Assembly (NCBI GenBank): GCA_902797185.1
Contig: CADBRV010000094.1
Location: 1-36,413 of the forward strand
Direction: 5' to 3'
Length of the DNA stretch: 36,413 nucleotides
DNA from: an uncultured Lachnospiraceae bacterium
GTDB lineage: Bacteria; Bacillota; Clostridia; Lachnospirales; Lachnospiraceae
The notes under the pieces are model-generated. The model saw only the letters and a list, made by a program, of their open reading frames with translations. It was not told the DNA's origin and did not search any database. How positions within the stretch are numbered: position 1 is the stretch's first letter; every line of letters begins with the position of its first letter. Positions 1 to 7,414 of this stretch are shown piece by piece. A program made the position numbers and the translations under genes.

Positions 1-251
1 ATATCTTCCTGCCCGTAAGCCCCGGTGGTGGCATCCGGCCAGTCCATGTCTTCCGGGTTCGGGATGGTCATATTGTCTTCCTCCGCTTGATCCAAAGCTT
101 CCTGGGAAATCATATTGCCATCCGGACTGCTGTCCGCACTGTCTTCACTGCCAGCGGTATTTCCTGCTACCTGCCCGCCTTTGCCGCATCCGGCAAGGAG
201 CCCTGCCACAAGGCATGCCGCACAGACCACTGCCATTAACTTTTTCTTCAT
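1..251 (-). CDS. Small lipoprotein, 5' part only
   Basis: The frame begins at 251 behind a GGAGGAAGG ribosome binding site and runs off the left edge of the window, so only about 83 residues are visible. It starts with a basic stretch (MKKK), a hydrophobic core and a lipobox LLAGC with Cys22, so it should be exported and lipidated on the outer face of the cell membrane. The rest is acidic and polar (rich in Asp, Glu, Ser, Gly) and resembles no family I recognise. It lies downstream of the response regulator gene on the same strand, but its own upstream region carries the direct-repeat box at 357-375, so it is probably a target of that regulator. The function is unknown. Confidence 0.75.
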   Translation of the reverse strand, partial: MKKKLMAVVCAACLVAGLLAGCGKGGQVAGNTAGSEDSADSSPDGNMISQEALDQAEEDNMTIPNPEDMDWPDATTGAYGQED

Positions 252-356
252 TTTTCCTTCCTCCCCGAGTACGGAAAACGCACGATATGTGCCTTCTACT
301 GTCTCCACTGTAATACAGGTATCCTACGCTGTATCCATAAACGGGTACGGAGGAAA

Positions 357-375
357 TTCTAAACAATTTCTAAAC
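357..375 (-). promoter_or_regulatory. Candidate response-regulator direct-repeat box, upstream of lipoprotein
   Basis: On the minus strand GTTTAGAA occurs twice with starts 11 bp apart (375-368 and 364-357). Direct repeats at one helical turn are the usual binding pattern of OmpR/PhoB-family regulators. A near-identical pair is found at 2937-2955 in front of the sensor kinase. The box ends about 105 bp before the lipoprotein start. That the neighbouring regulator binds it is inference. Confidence 0.55.
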
Positions 376-378
376 TTT

Positions 379-405
379 CCTTGCGATGCACCAGCCGCAT
401 CGTCC
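379..405 (+). repeat. Mosaic intergenic repeat, partial copy (modules A-end and B)
   Basis: The 27 bases read CCTTGCGAT followed by the B module (GATGCACCAGCCGCATCGTC), matching the copies at 33183-33415 and 33602-33663. It lies between the regulator gene and the lipoprotein, directly next to the direct-repeat box at 357-375. Only the right arm of the A hairpin is present, so this is a truncated copy. Confidence 0.7.
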
Positions 406-437
406 TGTACCAAGCACCGGCAGCCCCTGTCCGGTTT

Positions 438-1151
438 TCAGGAAGGGCGGCACATCCGGTAGCCGGCGCCCCAGACCGTTTCGATATACCTGGGATCCTG
501 CGGATCGTCCTCGATTTTCTCCCTGAGGCGATTGATGTGGACCATGACCGTGGCGCTGTCCCCGGAATAATCGTAGCCCCAGACTTTATCCATGAGCTGT
601 TCCTTGGAAAAGACAATGTCCGGGTTTTCCGCCAGGAACGCCAGAAGCTCAAACTCCCGGTGAGGCAGCGTGATTTCCTTGTCTTTCTTGTAAACCCGCC
701 AGCTGTCCGGCAGGATCCTAAGGTCCCCGATACGGATTTCCTTTTCCCGCCCCTCTTCCTGGGAAGATGCACTTTTCAGCCTCTTATATTGGCGGATATT
801 GGCATTGACCCTGGCTACCAGCTCCATAGGGTCAAAGGGCTTGGAGATGTAATCATCAGCGCCTGAACCAAATCCCCGGATCTTGTCCAGAGACTGGGTC
901 CGGGCCGTCACCATGAGGATCGGGATGTCATATTTCTTCCGCACCTCTTCGCAGATCTCATATCCGTTTTTCCCCGGAAGCATCAGGTCCAGAAGGATGA
1001 GGTCAAAAGGTTCCTTTTCCAGGATATCCATGATATTGTTCCCATCCGGCAGCATTTTTGCCTCATATCCTGCCGTCTGCAGGTAAGTCTCTTCGACCAG
1101 CCTGATGTCTTCATCATCTTCCACTACCAGGACTTTATCTTTTTCTGCCAT
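438..1151 (-). CDS. OmpR/PhoB-family response regulator
   Basis: This 237-residue protein is a two-component transcription factor. The receiver domain (about 1-120) has the acidic pocket Asp12/Asp13, the phosphoacceptor Asp55 in LLDLMLPG, Thr82 and Lys104. The C-terminal winged helix (about 135-235) ends with VWGAGYR, typical of OmpR-type DNA-binding domains. I start at MAEKDK (1151), which follows a GAAGGAAAC site, rather than at an in-frame ATG 45 bases upstream. It follows the sensor kinase on the same strand with a 236-base gap, part of which is an open continuation of the kinase frame. Probable binding sites are the direct repeats at 357-375 and 2937-2955. The regulated process is unknown; the neighbouring lipoprotein and exporter are candidates. 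Confidence 0.93.
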   Translation of the reverse strand: MAEKDKVLVVEDDEDIRLVEETYLQTAGYEAKMLPDGNNIMDILEKEPFDLILLDLMLPGKNGYEICEEVRKKYDIPILMVTARTQSLDKIRGFGSGADDYISKPFDPMELVARVNANIRQYKRLKSASSQEEGREKEIRIGDLRILPDSWRVYKKDKEITLPHREFELLAFLAENPDIVFSKEQLMDKVWGYDYSGDSATVMVHINRLREKIEDDPQDPRYIETVWGAGYRMCRPS

Positions 1152-1201
1152 GCCTGTTTCCTTCTTTCCCGCAATTATGTCGTAAATCGATACCACTTTC
1201 C

Positions 1202-1387
1202 TCAGGGCCTGCTGCCAGATTCACCGGAATCTGGCGTGCCTTCTGTTCCGCTGCCCTTTTGGGCGGAAGCTGGCGTGGCCTGTGTTTTGCCAGTTTTCCG
1301 GACGGGAGATGCCACATTATTTCCGCCGGCAGAAAGCGCCTCGTCATTCTCCTGCTTGGAAGAAACAGGATCTGCATTTTTCTCCAC
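1202..1387 (-). other. In-frame open extension after the kinase stop codon
   Basis: After the kinase TGA at 1390-1388 the same frame stays open for 61 codons to a second TGA at 1202. The stretch begins with GTG GAG AAA and encodes a low-complexity tail rich in Ser, Gly, Glu, Thr and Lys. It has no ribosome binding site of its own. It could be the remains of a longer kinase C-terminus cut by a nonsense change, a read-through extension, or chance. Confidence 0.3.
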
Positions 1388-2656
1388 TCACCCGGATGGA
1401 GAATCCTCTCCCTCTTCTTCTGCCCTTGGCAGGAGGAGCACCACCTGGAAACCGTGGTCGTTCCTGGCATAAGCCGTTCCGCCCATCGCCGTCATTAAAT
1501 ATCGTACCACATACAGGCCAAGGCCGCTTCCTTCTTTCTTGTTCCGGGACTCGTCCACCCGGAAAAATTCCTCAAAGACCTGCTTGAGCTTGTCCTCCGG
1601 AACGCCGACACCATTGTCCGCAAAAATCACGCGGACCCTGCCCTCACCCGCCAGCTCCATATGGACCTTGATTTCCAGCGGGTTGCTTTCGGCATATTTC
1701 TTGCTGTTGCCCAAAAGGTTTTCAAAAACCCGGAGCAGCTGTTCCGGATCTGCCTGTACCAGAAAGGGACCCGCCGGCGGGCACAGGTCCAGGCGGAAGC
1801 GGATGCTTTCATTTTCCGGCATTTCCTCTCTGGACCGGACAAAATTATGGAGGAACTGGGCCATATCCATCCTGCAGGGATGGACCGGGATCCCTTTGGT
1901 CTCCAAAGTAGAAAGGTAAAACAGCTGGTTTAACATGACATCCATCTCATCGGTCCTGCGGTAAGCTGTCCGCAGGAACTTTTCCCGCTGCTCCGGGGTG
2001 GAAGCCACGCCGTCCAGCACTCCCTTGATCATGCCATGGGCAGCGGTGAGGGGCGTCCGAAGGTCATGGGAAATGCCCGCGATCATCCCCTGCCTGGCTT
2101 TTTCATACCTTTCGTTTTTCTCTTTTTCCTCTAAAAGGTGCTGCCGCATGGAATTGAAAGAATTGCAGACTTCTTCAAATTCCGCGTCCCCTTCGTAAAC
2201 AATATCCCGGGATAAATCGTTCTCTTTAATCCTGTCCGCGCCTTCCTGCAGCACCTGCAGCGGTTCCATGACACACTTTGCCAGCCGGTCGGTAAACCAG
2301 CGGCTCACTACGAACAGCACAAGGATGCACAGCGCGATATCCACTGCCGCATACAGCAGGATATCGTTCCTGAAATGGTATAAGAAATAGCTCATGATTT
2401 CTTCCACATCCGTCCAGTGGAAGCCATGGAAGGCGCGGAAGTAATGGTGGACCTGCCTCTCAATTATGTTCCAGAAGATTTTTCCCGTGCCTAACGTAAC
2501 CAGGATACAGGAAGCGACGGTGACGATATTCATCCAGGTGTTGTTGCGGAAAATCCTGGTCCGCACCGAAATTTTCGCGGCCCTGCCCTCTGGTTTTTTC
2601 CCTGCCTGCTCCTGCTGCCCTTTTTTCCAATGCCGTTTTACCTGGTGCAGTTTCAT
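1388..2656 (-). CDS. Membrane sensor histidine kinase
   Basis: This 422-residue protein is the likely partner of the adjacent regulator. A basic N-terminus is followed by a membrane segment at about 42-62, a short extracytoplasmic loop of about 35 residues, a second membrane segment at about 98-118, a HAMP linker (119-172), and a HisKA domain with phosphoacceptor His197 in SHDLRTPLT. The ATPase domain shows an N box (FENLLGNSKKYAE), G1 (DNGVGVP) and G2 (GSGLGLYVV). The start at 2656 follows GGAGGT; an upstream in-frame start at 2725 lacks such a site. The small sensor loop suggests it detects a membrane event or a partner protein, as in antimicrobial-peptide sensing systems. The stop codon is followed by an open in-frame tail. 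Confidence 0.93.
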   Translation of the reverse strand: MKLHQVKRHWKKGQQEQAGKKPEGRAAKISVRTRIFRNNTWMNIVTVASCILVTLGTGKIFWNIIERQVHHYFRAFHGFHWTDVEEIMSYFLYHFRNDILLYAAVDIALCILVLFVVSRWFTDRLAKCVMEPLQVLQEGADRIKENDLSRDIVYEGDAEFEEVCNSFNSMRQHLLEEKEKNERYEKARQGMIAGISHDLRTPLTAAHGMIKGVLDGVASTPEQREKFLRTAYRRTDEMDVMLNQLFYLSTLETKGIPVHPCRMDMAQFLHNFVRSREEMPENESIRFRLDLCPPAGPFLVQADPEQLLRVFENLLGNSKKYAESNPLEIKVHMELAGEGRVRVIFADNGVGVPEDKLKQVFEEFFRVDESRNKKEGSGLGLYVVRYLMTAMGGTAYARNDHGFQVVLLLPRAEEEGEDSPSG

Positions 2657-2808
2657 ATGGCTACCTCCGGATTTTTTCTTTATGATGGCGGTCCCAGACA
2701 ATGCTAATGGGAAACATCGATACATGGGCTATGGCCATCCCTGCCTGCTTATCCTGTTTCTATATAACCATGTACGCTTACACATACCATTCCAATTCGT
2801 TGCGCTCT

Positions 2809-2874
2809 ATCGTAAGGAAGGGCCGCCCCAGCGGGAGAATTCCTTACGATGTACTAGCCGCACCATCCGAAGGA
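2809..2874 (+). repeat. Mosaic intergenic repeat copy (modules A and B)
   Basis: A hairpin with perfect 11-bp arms, ATCGTAAGGAA (2809-2819) and TTCCTTACGAT (2840-2850), encloses a GCCCCAGCGGGAG core. It is followed by a divergent B module (GATGTACTAGCCGCACCATC). It sits upstream of the kinase gene, between it and the direct-repeat box. The 765-base gap 2657-3421 otherwise holds that box, a terminator and a second repeat copy; I see no gene in it. Confidence 0.75.
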
Positions 2875-2936
2875 CGATTGGGAATGTGGCGTCTGCCATC
2901 ATCTTACCAAAGTGGGTTAAATATTTTCATCCGGAA

Positions 2937-2955
2937 TTCTAACAAAATTCTAAAC
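2937..2955 (-). promoter_or_regulatory. Candidate response-regulator direct-repeat box, upstream of kinase
   Basis: The minus strand reads GTTTAGAA, then TGTTAGAA, with starts 11 bp apart. It differs from the box at 357-375 in one position of the second half-site. A possible AT-rich -10 region (AATATTTAAC) lies about 10 bases downstream, toward the kinase. This suggests that the two-component operon controls itself. Confidence 0.5.
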
Positions 2956-3088
2956 AGCCGAAATGCCCTCGCCCGGGAAAGAAAGCCCGTCCATATACAG
3001 CATGCAACGGCTCCATGGAAAGGCGGTCCTGTCCACCGCATCCTGCGCTCCCTTGCTTTTTCTATAAAAAAGCACCGGGATAAAGAAA

Positions 3089-3119
3089 AGCCCCGGAAAC
3101 CATACCGGCTTCCGAGGCT
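3089..3119 (-). terminator. Rho-independent terminator of the export operon
   Basis: On the minus strand AGCCTCGGAA pairs with TTCCGGGGCT (one mismatch) across an 11-base loop, followed by TTTCTTT. It lies about 300 bases past the stop of the permease gene; a mosaic repeat copy lies between them and would be part of the transcript's 3' end. Confidence 0.65.
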
Positions 3120-3172
3120 CTCTCTTCGCTATTCTATTTTTTAACTTTTCCGTCTCACCGCTTCGAATATAT

Positions 3173-3310
3173 ATTGTGAGGGACCCGCTTCAGCGGGAGG
3201 AGCTCTTATGATTTCGAACCACATCGTCCGCCGTTTCGCCTGGCAAGGCGTTGACACAGGACGCATCCTCACGCGAAGCGTGATTTTTCATGGCGCGGCA
3301 CTCCTTCCGG
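3173..3310 (+). repeat. Mosaic intergenic repeat copy (modules A, B, E, D)
   Basis: Recognisable parts in order are GGGACCCGCTTCAGCGGGAGG (A core), a degraded B (ACCACATCGTCC), CGCCTGGCAAGGCG (E) and CCTCACGCGAAGCGTGAT followed by TTTCATGGCGCGGC (D). The order matches the long copy at 33183-33415, with module C missing. It lies between the permease stop and its terminator. Confidence 0.8.
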
Positions 3311-3421
3311 GTGATTGGGTAAGCAGCGTCTGTCCTTGTAGCGGCACCTGGTTTGAGGTCCACTGCCCGGCCTGTCATTTCACAGTTCCTATACTCCCTC
3401 CGGAAAAGCCTCCTGCCAGGT

Positions 3422-4687
3422 TTATTCGTACCGCAGCGCGTCGATGGGGTTCAGGTTGGCCGCCTTGATGGAAGGCATAAGGCCGAAGATGATGCCCACT
3501 GCCATGGAAAACAGCACCGAGATGAAGATGGACGGGATGCTGATCGCCACCGGGATCTTTGCCACAAAAGCGATAAGCTGTGCCATGATGATGCCCACGA
3601 CTACGCCCAGGCCGCCTCCGATCATGGACAAAAGCGCCGCCTCCGTCAGGAACTGGGCACGGATCGCCCGCTTCTTGGCACCTAACGCTTTCTTCAGCCC
3701 GATCTCACGGGTCCTTTCTGTTACCGAAACCAGCATGATATTCATGACGCCGATGCCACCAACCAAAAGGGAAATCGACGCAATGCCGATAAGCATGACG
3801 TTGCTGGAACTGGTGAGCTGCTGCAGCTGGGACGCAGTCTGGCTCAGGTCCTGGCTGGCATAAGAAAGGCTGCCGGAGCTGTCAGACGCAATCGCCGCGT
3901 CCAAAATATCCACCGCCTGCTTTCCCACTGATGTCATGTCATCTGTGTTATCCGCCTTCAAAAGGACATTCTGAGGCTCGTCATACTGGAAGATGACCGG
4001 CCACATCTGGTCCGGGATATAGATCGCGCCTGTACTGGTGCCGGATGACATATACATATAATAATCCGTCTCCGAATTAATCACCGGCTCATAAGCGGAA
4101 GAGGAGGTTACCACGCCGATCACCGTGAAAGGCTCGCCCTGGATGTCAATCACTTTCCCGACAGGGTCGTCCCCTCCGAAAGCGGAATCCGCCACGGCAT
4201 CGTTTACCAGGCACACCCGGCGGCTGTCTGTCAGGTCTACCTTGCCGAAGCCACGCCCTTCCTTAAGCTGCAGGCCCGCGGCATCCAGATAATTCTGGTC
4301 GATGCCGTAGATTGTGTCCCCTTCCAGGGAATTATTTAAATAATAGACATTGTCCACATAAGTACGGGAATGGTAAAATGCCGCGTTTTCGGCTCCTTGG
4401 ATCGACAAAAGGGAATTCCTGTCATCCTCTGCCAGTTCCGGCACGGTGGCGCCGCCGGTGTCCCCTCCGTTTTCGCTGACCGGCATGCCGTCCTTTGTCA
4501 GCATTACTGTGACGGTATTGGTCCCGGATCCCACCAGGTTCTGCTTGATCTGCTCGTTTGTCCCCTTGATCGTGGAAACGATGGCAATGATCGCGGCGAT
4601 TCCGATGATGATGCCCAGCATGGTCAGGAAGCTGCGCATCTTATGAGACCAGATACCCCGCAGGGAAATTCGGATATTTTCTCCCAT
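3422..4687 (-). CDS. MacB-like ABC exporter permease
   Basis: This 421-residue membrane protein has one N-terminal membrane segment (about 18-40), a large extracytoplasmic MacB-type domain (about 41-285), and a C-terminal FtsX domain with three membrane segments. The cytoplasmic loop TERTREIGLKKALGAKK is the usual coupling helix of MacB/FtsX permeases. It should couple ATP hydrolysis by the ATPase at 6717-7400 to mechanical movement of an extracellular domain and export or removal of a substrate. Its ATG shares one base with the stop of the preceding adaptor gene (TAATG), so the two are translationally coupled. The substrate is unknown; relatives act on antimicrobial peptides, bacteriocins and macrolides. 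Confidence 0.92.
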   Translation of the reverse strand: MGENIRISLRGIWSHKMRSFLTMLGIIIGIAAIIAIVSTIKGTNEQIKQNLVGSGTNTVTVMLTKDGMPVSENGGDTGGATVPELAEDDRNSLLSIQGAENAAFYHSRTYVDNVYYLNNSLEGDTIYGIDQNYLDAAGLQLKEGRGFGKVDLTDSRRVCLVNDAVADSAFGGDDPVGKVIDIQGEPFTVIGVVTSSSAYEPVINSETDYYMYMSSGTSTGAIYIPDQMWPVIFQYDEPQNVLLKADNTDDMTSVGKQAVDILDAAIASDSSGSLSYASQDLSQTASQLQQLTSSSNVMLIGIASISLLVGGIGVMNIMLVSVTERTREIGLKKALGAKKRAIRAQFLTEAALLSMIGGGLGVVVGIIMAQLIAFVAKIPVAISIPSIFISVLFSMAVGIIFGLMPSIKAANLNPIDALRYE

Positions 4688-6720
4688 TAATACATCCCTC
4701 CATACAAATCGGAATCATCCTCCCGGACTGTCCTGGCGCCTTCCTTGACATTTTTGCCATAAGGCACCGCGATATAATCGTCATCGGACAAGCCATCCAG
4801 GATTTCGATCTCATAACCGTAAACGGTTTTCCCGGTTTTGACATATTTCTTCTGCAGCTTTCCGTTGTCCCCCTGGATCATCACATATTTCCCGCCGTCA
4901 TCGCTGCGGACATACATCAGGTCCAGGACGATGGCTTTCGTCTGCAGGCTGTCAAATACCACCTGGCACCCGTCTCCCACCTGCATCTGCCCTTCTCCTT
5001 CCTGTGTCCGGATGGTAACCGGATAGTAAGAGCTGTTGGGGTTTACGCCATAGGCCTGAAGGTTCTCGCTGTCGGATGCCGGTTTTTCCGAAATCGCCGT
5101 CACATCGCCGGAAACGCTCATCCCGCTGGAATAATCGGTCACGGTAACCGAATCCCCTACCGAAAGCTTGGCCAAAGACAATTCATCCACGTAAGAAGTC
5201 ACTTCATACTGGGTGCTGCCCTTTACTTTGATAATGGTATCTCCCACTTCCGCGGTTTGGTAATCCTTGACGTAGGTAACGACGCCATCCTCCCGGGCTG
5301 TGATTTCGCCGGTCTTTGCCACCAGCTTGTCCTGTTCCAGTGTGACTTTCTCCTGGCGCAGCTCCAGGTCCTTTTCCTTCAGCGTCTGCTGGCTCTGCTT
5401 GATCCTGTCTGCCAGTTCCGCTTTGGTATAAGCGTAATTTTCATCGCTGCCGGAAGTAGTGCCTTCCGCGGCGGATTCATAGATTTCCTGCGCGTCGGAG
5501 ATATCTTCCGTATCATCACTGCTGCCTGTATCATTGCTGTCATCCGTGCTGCCGGACTGGCCCTGCACGTATTCTTCATAGGAAACGGGGGCAGATGCCT
5601 GGAAAGAGCCGTAGCCAGTGCCGGCGTTGATCAGCGCTCCCTCATCCGTGATTTTCATACTGTCGGACAATGTCCAGTCAGAAGAAATCGGGTCCTGCCC
5701 TTCACTGCTGCCATCCTGCACGTAATAAGTGCCGCTCCCCTGCAACGCCTGGAGGACCTGCTGCCGCAGGGTATCCTGGCTGATGCTGCTGCCGGTGGAA
5801 GATGTGCCGTCACTGCCTGTGCTGCCGCCTCCTGCATCGCTGCCGGTGCCATCCCCCGCCCCGGAACCATCTGTCCCGGAATCTGTGCTGCCGGAGCTGC
5901 CGCTTCCGCTGCCGGAAGAAGGCAGGAGGCCAAAAATGCTCCCGGCTATTTTTTCTGCCAGGGATCCCTGTTCGTCTTCCGTTACCTGGCGATAGGTCCC
6001 TTCGGAATTTCCATCCGCCTGGGGAAGCCCGCTGCCGTCTATCACCCAGGTGCCATAATACGTATCATCCGAAAAGACTGCCAGGTTTGCTGCCTCCCCA
6101 CTGTCCCGGAGCTTCTGCAAAAAGCCCGCCGTCACGACGGTATCCGGCGTCACATAAAAAGTATCGCTGGTGCCGGCCATATCCTCCGAAAGGGTGGCCT
6201 TTGTCTCCAAAGGGGTGATATCCTGGGAGCCGGTTCCATTATCCTGGGAACGGTCCGAATCATCGCCGCCGGAGAAAGAATCGGAATCATCCCCTCCTCC
6301 ATCATAACCGGCAGGCGCGTCTTCCGAAGGCTTCAGTGCCTGGTATTTCGCCAGGTTTTTCTGCTCCTTGGCGATGTCTGCTTCCAAAACGGCGATTTTT
6401 GCCTCGTCCGACTGCACGGTCAGCGCATAAGACTCGGTATCATAGACCATGAGCACGTCGCCCTTTTTCACAGTGTCACCGGATTCCACATTGACGGATT
6501 TGACGAAAGCGTCCCGGAGCTTCACGTCCTGGGAGGCGCCTGTATTGACGGTGCCGGAATACTGCACCGGGTCCTCCGGAAGGCCCAGGCCGCTCACCGG
6601 CACCACGCTGACGGCGCCGCCTGCCCGGCTGCGGAGAAAGAAAAGCGAACCGATGGCAACGACGACGCAGATCACGACCACCAGGATGCGCTTCAGATAC
6701 TTTTTCACAAAAACTTTCAT
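4687..6720 (-). CDS. HlyD/MacA-like adaptor with a large hairpin insertion
   Basis: This 677-residue protein is anchored by one N-terminal membrane segment (about 10-29). It has a lipoyl half-motif and first coiled-coil arm (about 60-130), a second arm (about 430-470), and then the closing lipoyl half and beta-barrel domains. MacA-type adaptors are usually 350-450 residues. Here about 300 residues (131-428) are inserted where the hairpin tip should be: Asp/Ser/Gly-rich linkers around two more ordered parts (about 185-265 and 313-385). In a cell without an outer membrane the insertion would project outward. The gene overlaps the ATPase by four bases (ATGA) and the permease by one. An alternative view is a scaffold for a surface-exposed binding domain. 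Confidence 0.88.
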   Translation of the reverse strand: MKVFVKKYLKRILVVVICVVVAIGSLFFLRSRAGGAVSVVPVSGLGLPEDPVQYSGTVNTGASQDVKLRDAFVKSVNVESGDTVKKGDVLMVYDTESYALTVQSDEAKIAVLEADIAKEQKNLAKYQALKPSEDAPAGYDGGGDDSDSFSGGDDSDRSQDNGTGSQDITPLETKATLSEDMAGTSDTFYVTPDTVVTAGFLQKLRDSGEAANLAVFSDDTYYGTWVIDGSGLPQADGNSEGTYRQVTEDEQGSLAEKIAGSIFGLLPSSGSGSGSSGSTDSGTDGSGAGDGTGSDAGGGSTGSDGTSSTGSSISQDTLRQQVLQALQGSGTYYVQDGSSEGQDPISSDWTLSDSMKITDEGALINAGTGYGSFQASAPVSYEEYVQGQSGSTDDSNDTGSSDDTEDISDAQEIYESAAEGTTSGSDENYAYTKAELADRIKQSQQTLKEKDLELRQEKVTLEQDKLVAKTGEITAREDGVVTYVKDYQTAEVGDTIIKVKGSTQYEVTSYVDELSLAKLSVGDSVTVTDYSSGMSVSGDVTAISEKPASDSENLQAYGVNPNSSYYPVTIRTQEGEGQMQVGDGCQVVFDSLQTKAIVLDLMYVRSDDGGKYVMIQGDNGKLQKKYVKTGKTVYGYEIEILDGLSDDDYIAVPYGKNVKEGARTVREDDSDLYGGMY

Positions 6721-7400
6721 GCGGAAGCGCCTCCTTTCTCATGCAGGCGGCCGTCGCGGATCACCATCTGCCTCTGGGCGAAATCCGCCACTTCCTGTTC
6801 ATGGGTGATCATCAGCACCGTGGTGCCTTCCTGGTTCAGCCCGCCGAACAGCTCCATAACCTGTTTTCCGGAAGCGCTGTCCAGCGCTCCGGTGGGCTCG
6901 TCTGCCAGAAGCAGAGGCGGGTGCATGACCATGGCCCTGGCGATGGCAACCCTCTGCTTCTGCCCGCCGGAAAGCTGGGTGGGGAAAAAGGATTTCCTCT
7001 CTCCCAGCCCTACTTTTTCCAAAGCCGCAGCGGCCCGCTCCAGCCGCTCTTTCCGCGGGATGCCGGCGTACATCATGGGAAGCGCCACATTTTCAATGGC
7101 CGTCTCCCTGGGCATCAGGTTGAAATTCTGGAATACGAAACCGATGGTGCGGTTGCGGATTTCCGAAAGCTCGTTGTCATTTTTCCCGGCCATGTCCTGC
7201 CCGTCCAGGAAATAATCGCCGGAGGTCTGTACGTCCAAAAGGCCGATAATGTTCATCAGGGTGGATTTTCCGGAGCCGGAAGGTCCCATGATGGCCACGT
7301 ACTCCCCTTTTTCCATCTGCAGGGAGACGTCAAACAAAACCGGTACCGATAGCTCCCCGTCCCCGTAAGTTTTATAGATATGCCGGAGGTCCAGTAACAT
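6717..7400 (-). CDS. MacB/LolD-type ABC exporter ATPase
   Basis: This 227-residue cytoplasmic ATPase shows Walker A GPSGSGKS, Q-loop VFQNFNL, signature LSGGQKQR, Walker B LLLADEP and the switch His in ITHE. The GPSGSGKSTLMNIIGLLD context is typical of the MacB/LolD/FtsE group. The start at 7400 follows GGAGG. It lies between the two adaptor genes, 14 bases after the first and overlapping the second. It should energise the permease at 3422-4687. Confidence 0.95.
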   Translation of the reverse strand: MLLDLRHIYKTYGDGELSVPVLFDVSLQMEKGEYVAIMGPSGSGKSTLMNIIGLLDVQTSGDYFLDGQDMAGKNDNELSEIRNRTIGFVFQNFNLMPRETAIENVALPMMYAGIPRKERLERAAAALEKVGLGERKSFFPTQLSGGQKQRVAIARAMVMHPPLLLADEPTGALDSASGKQVMELFGGLNQEGTTVLMITHEQEVADFAQRQMVIRDGRLHEKGGASA

Positions 7401-7414
7401 TGCCTTTTTCCTCC

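Noticed and set aside
2466..3144. Plus-strand frames over the kinase 5' end and the following gap
   Set aside because: They cross the mosaic repeat and the candidate regulator box and have no coding features.
5257..7215. 652-codon plus-strand frame
   Set aside because: It is antisense to the adaptor and ATPase genes; the repetitive Ser/Gly/Asp codons of the adaptor keep it open.
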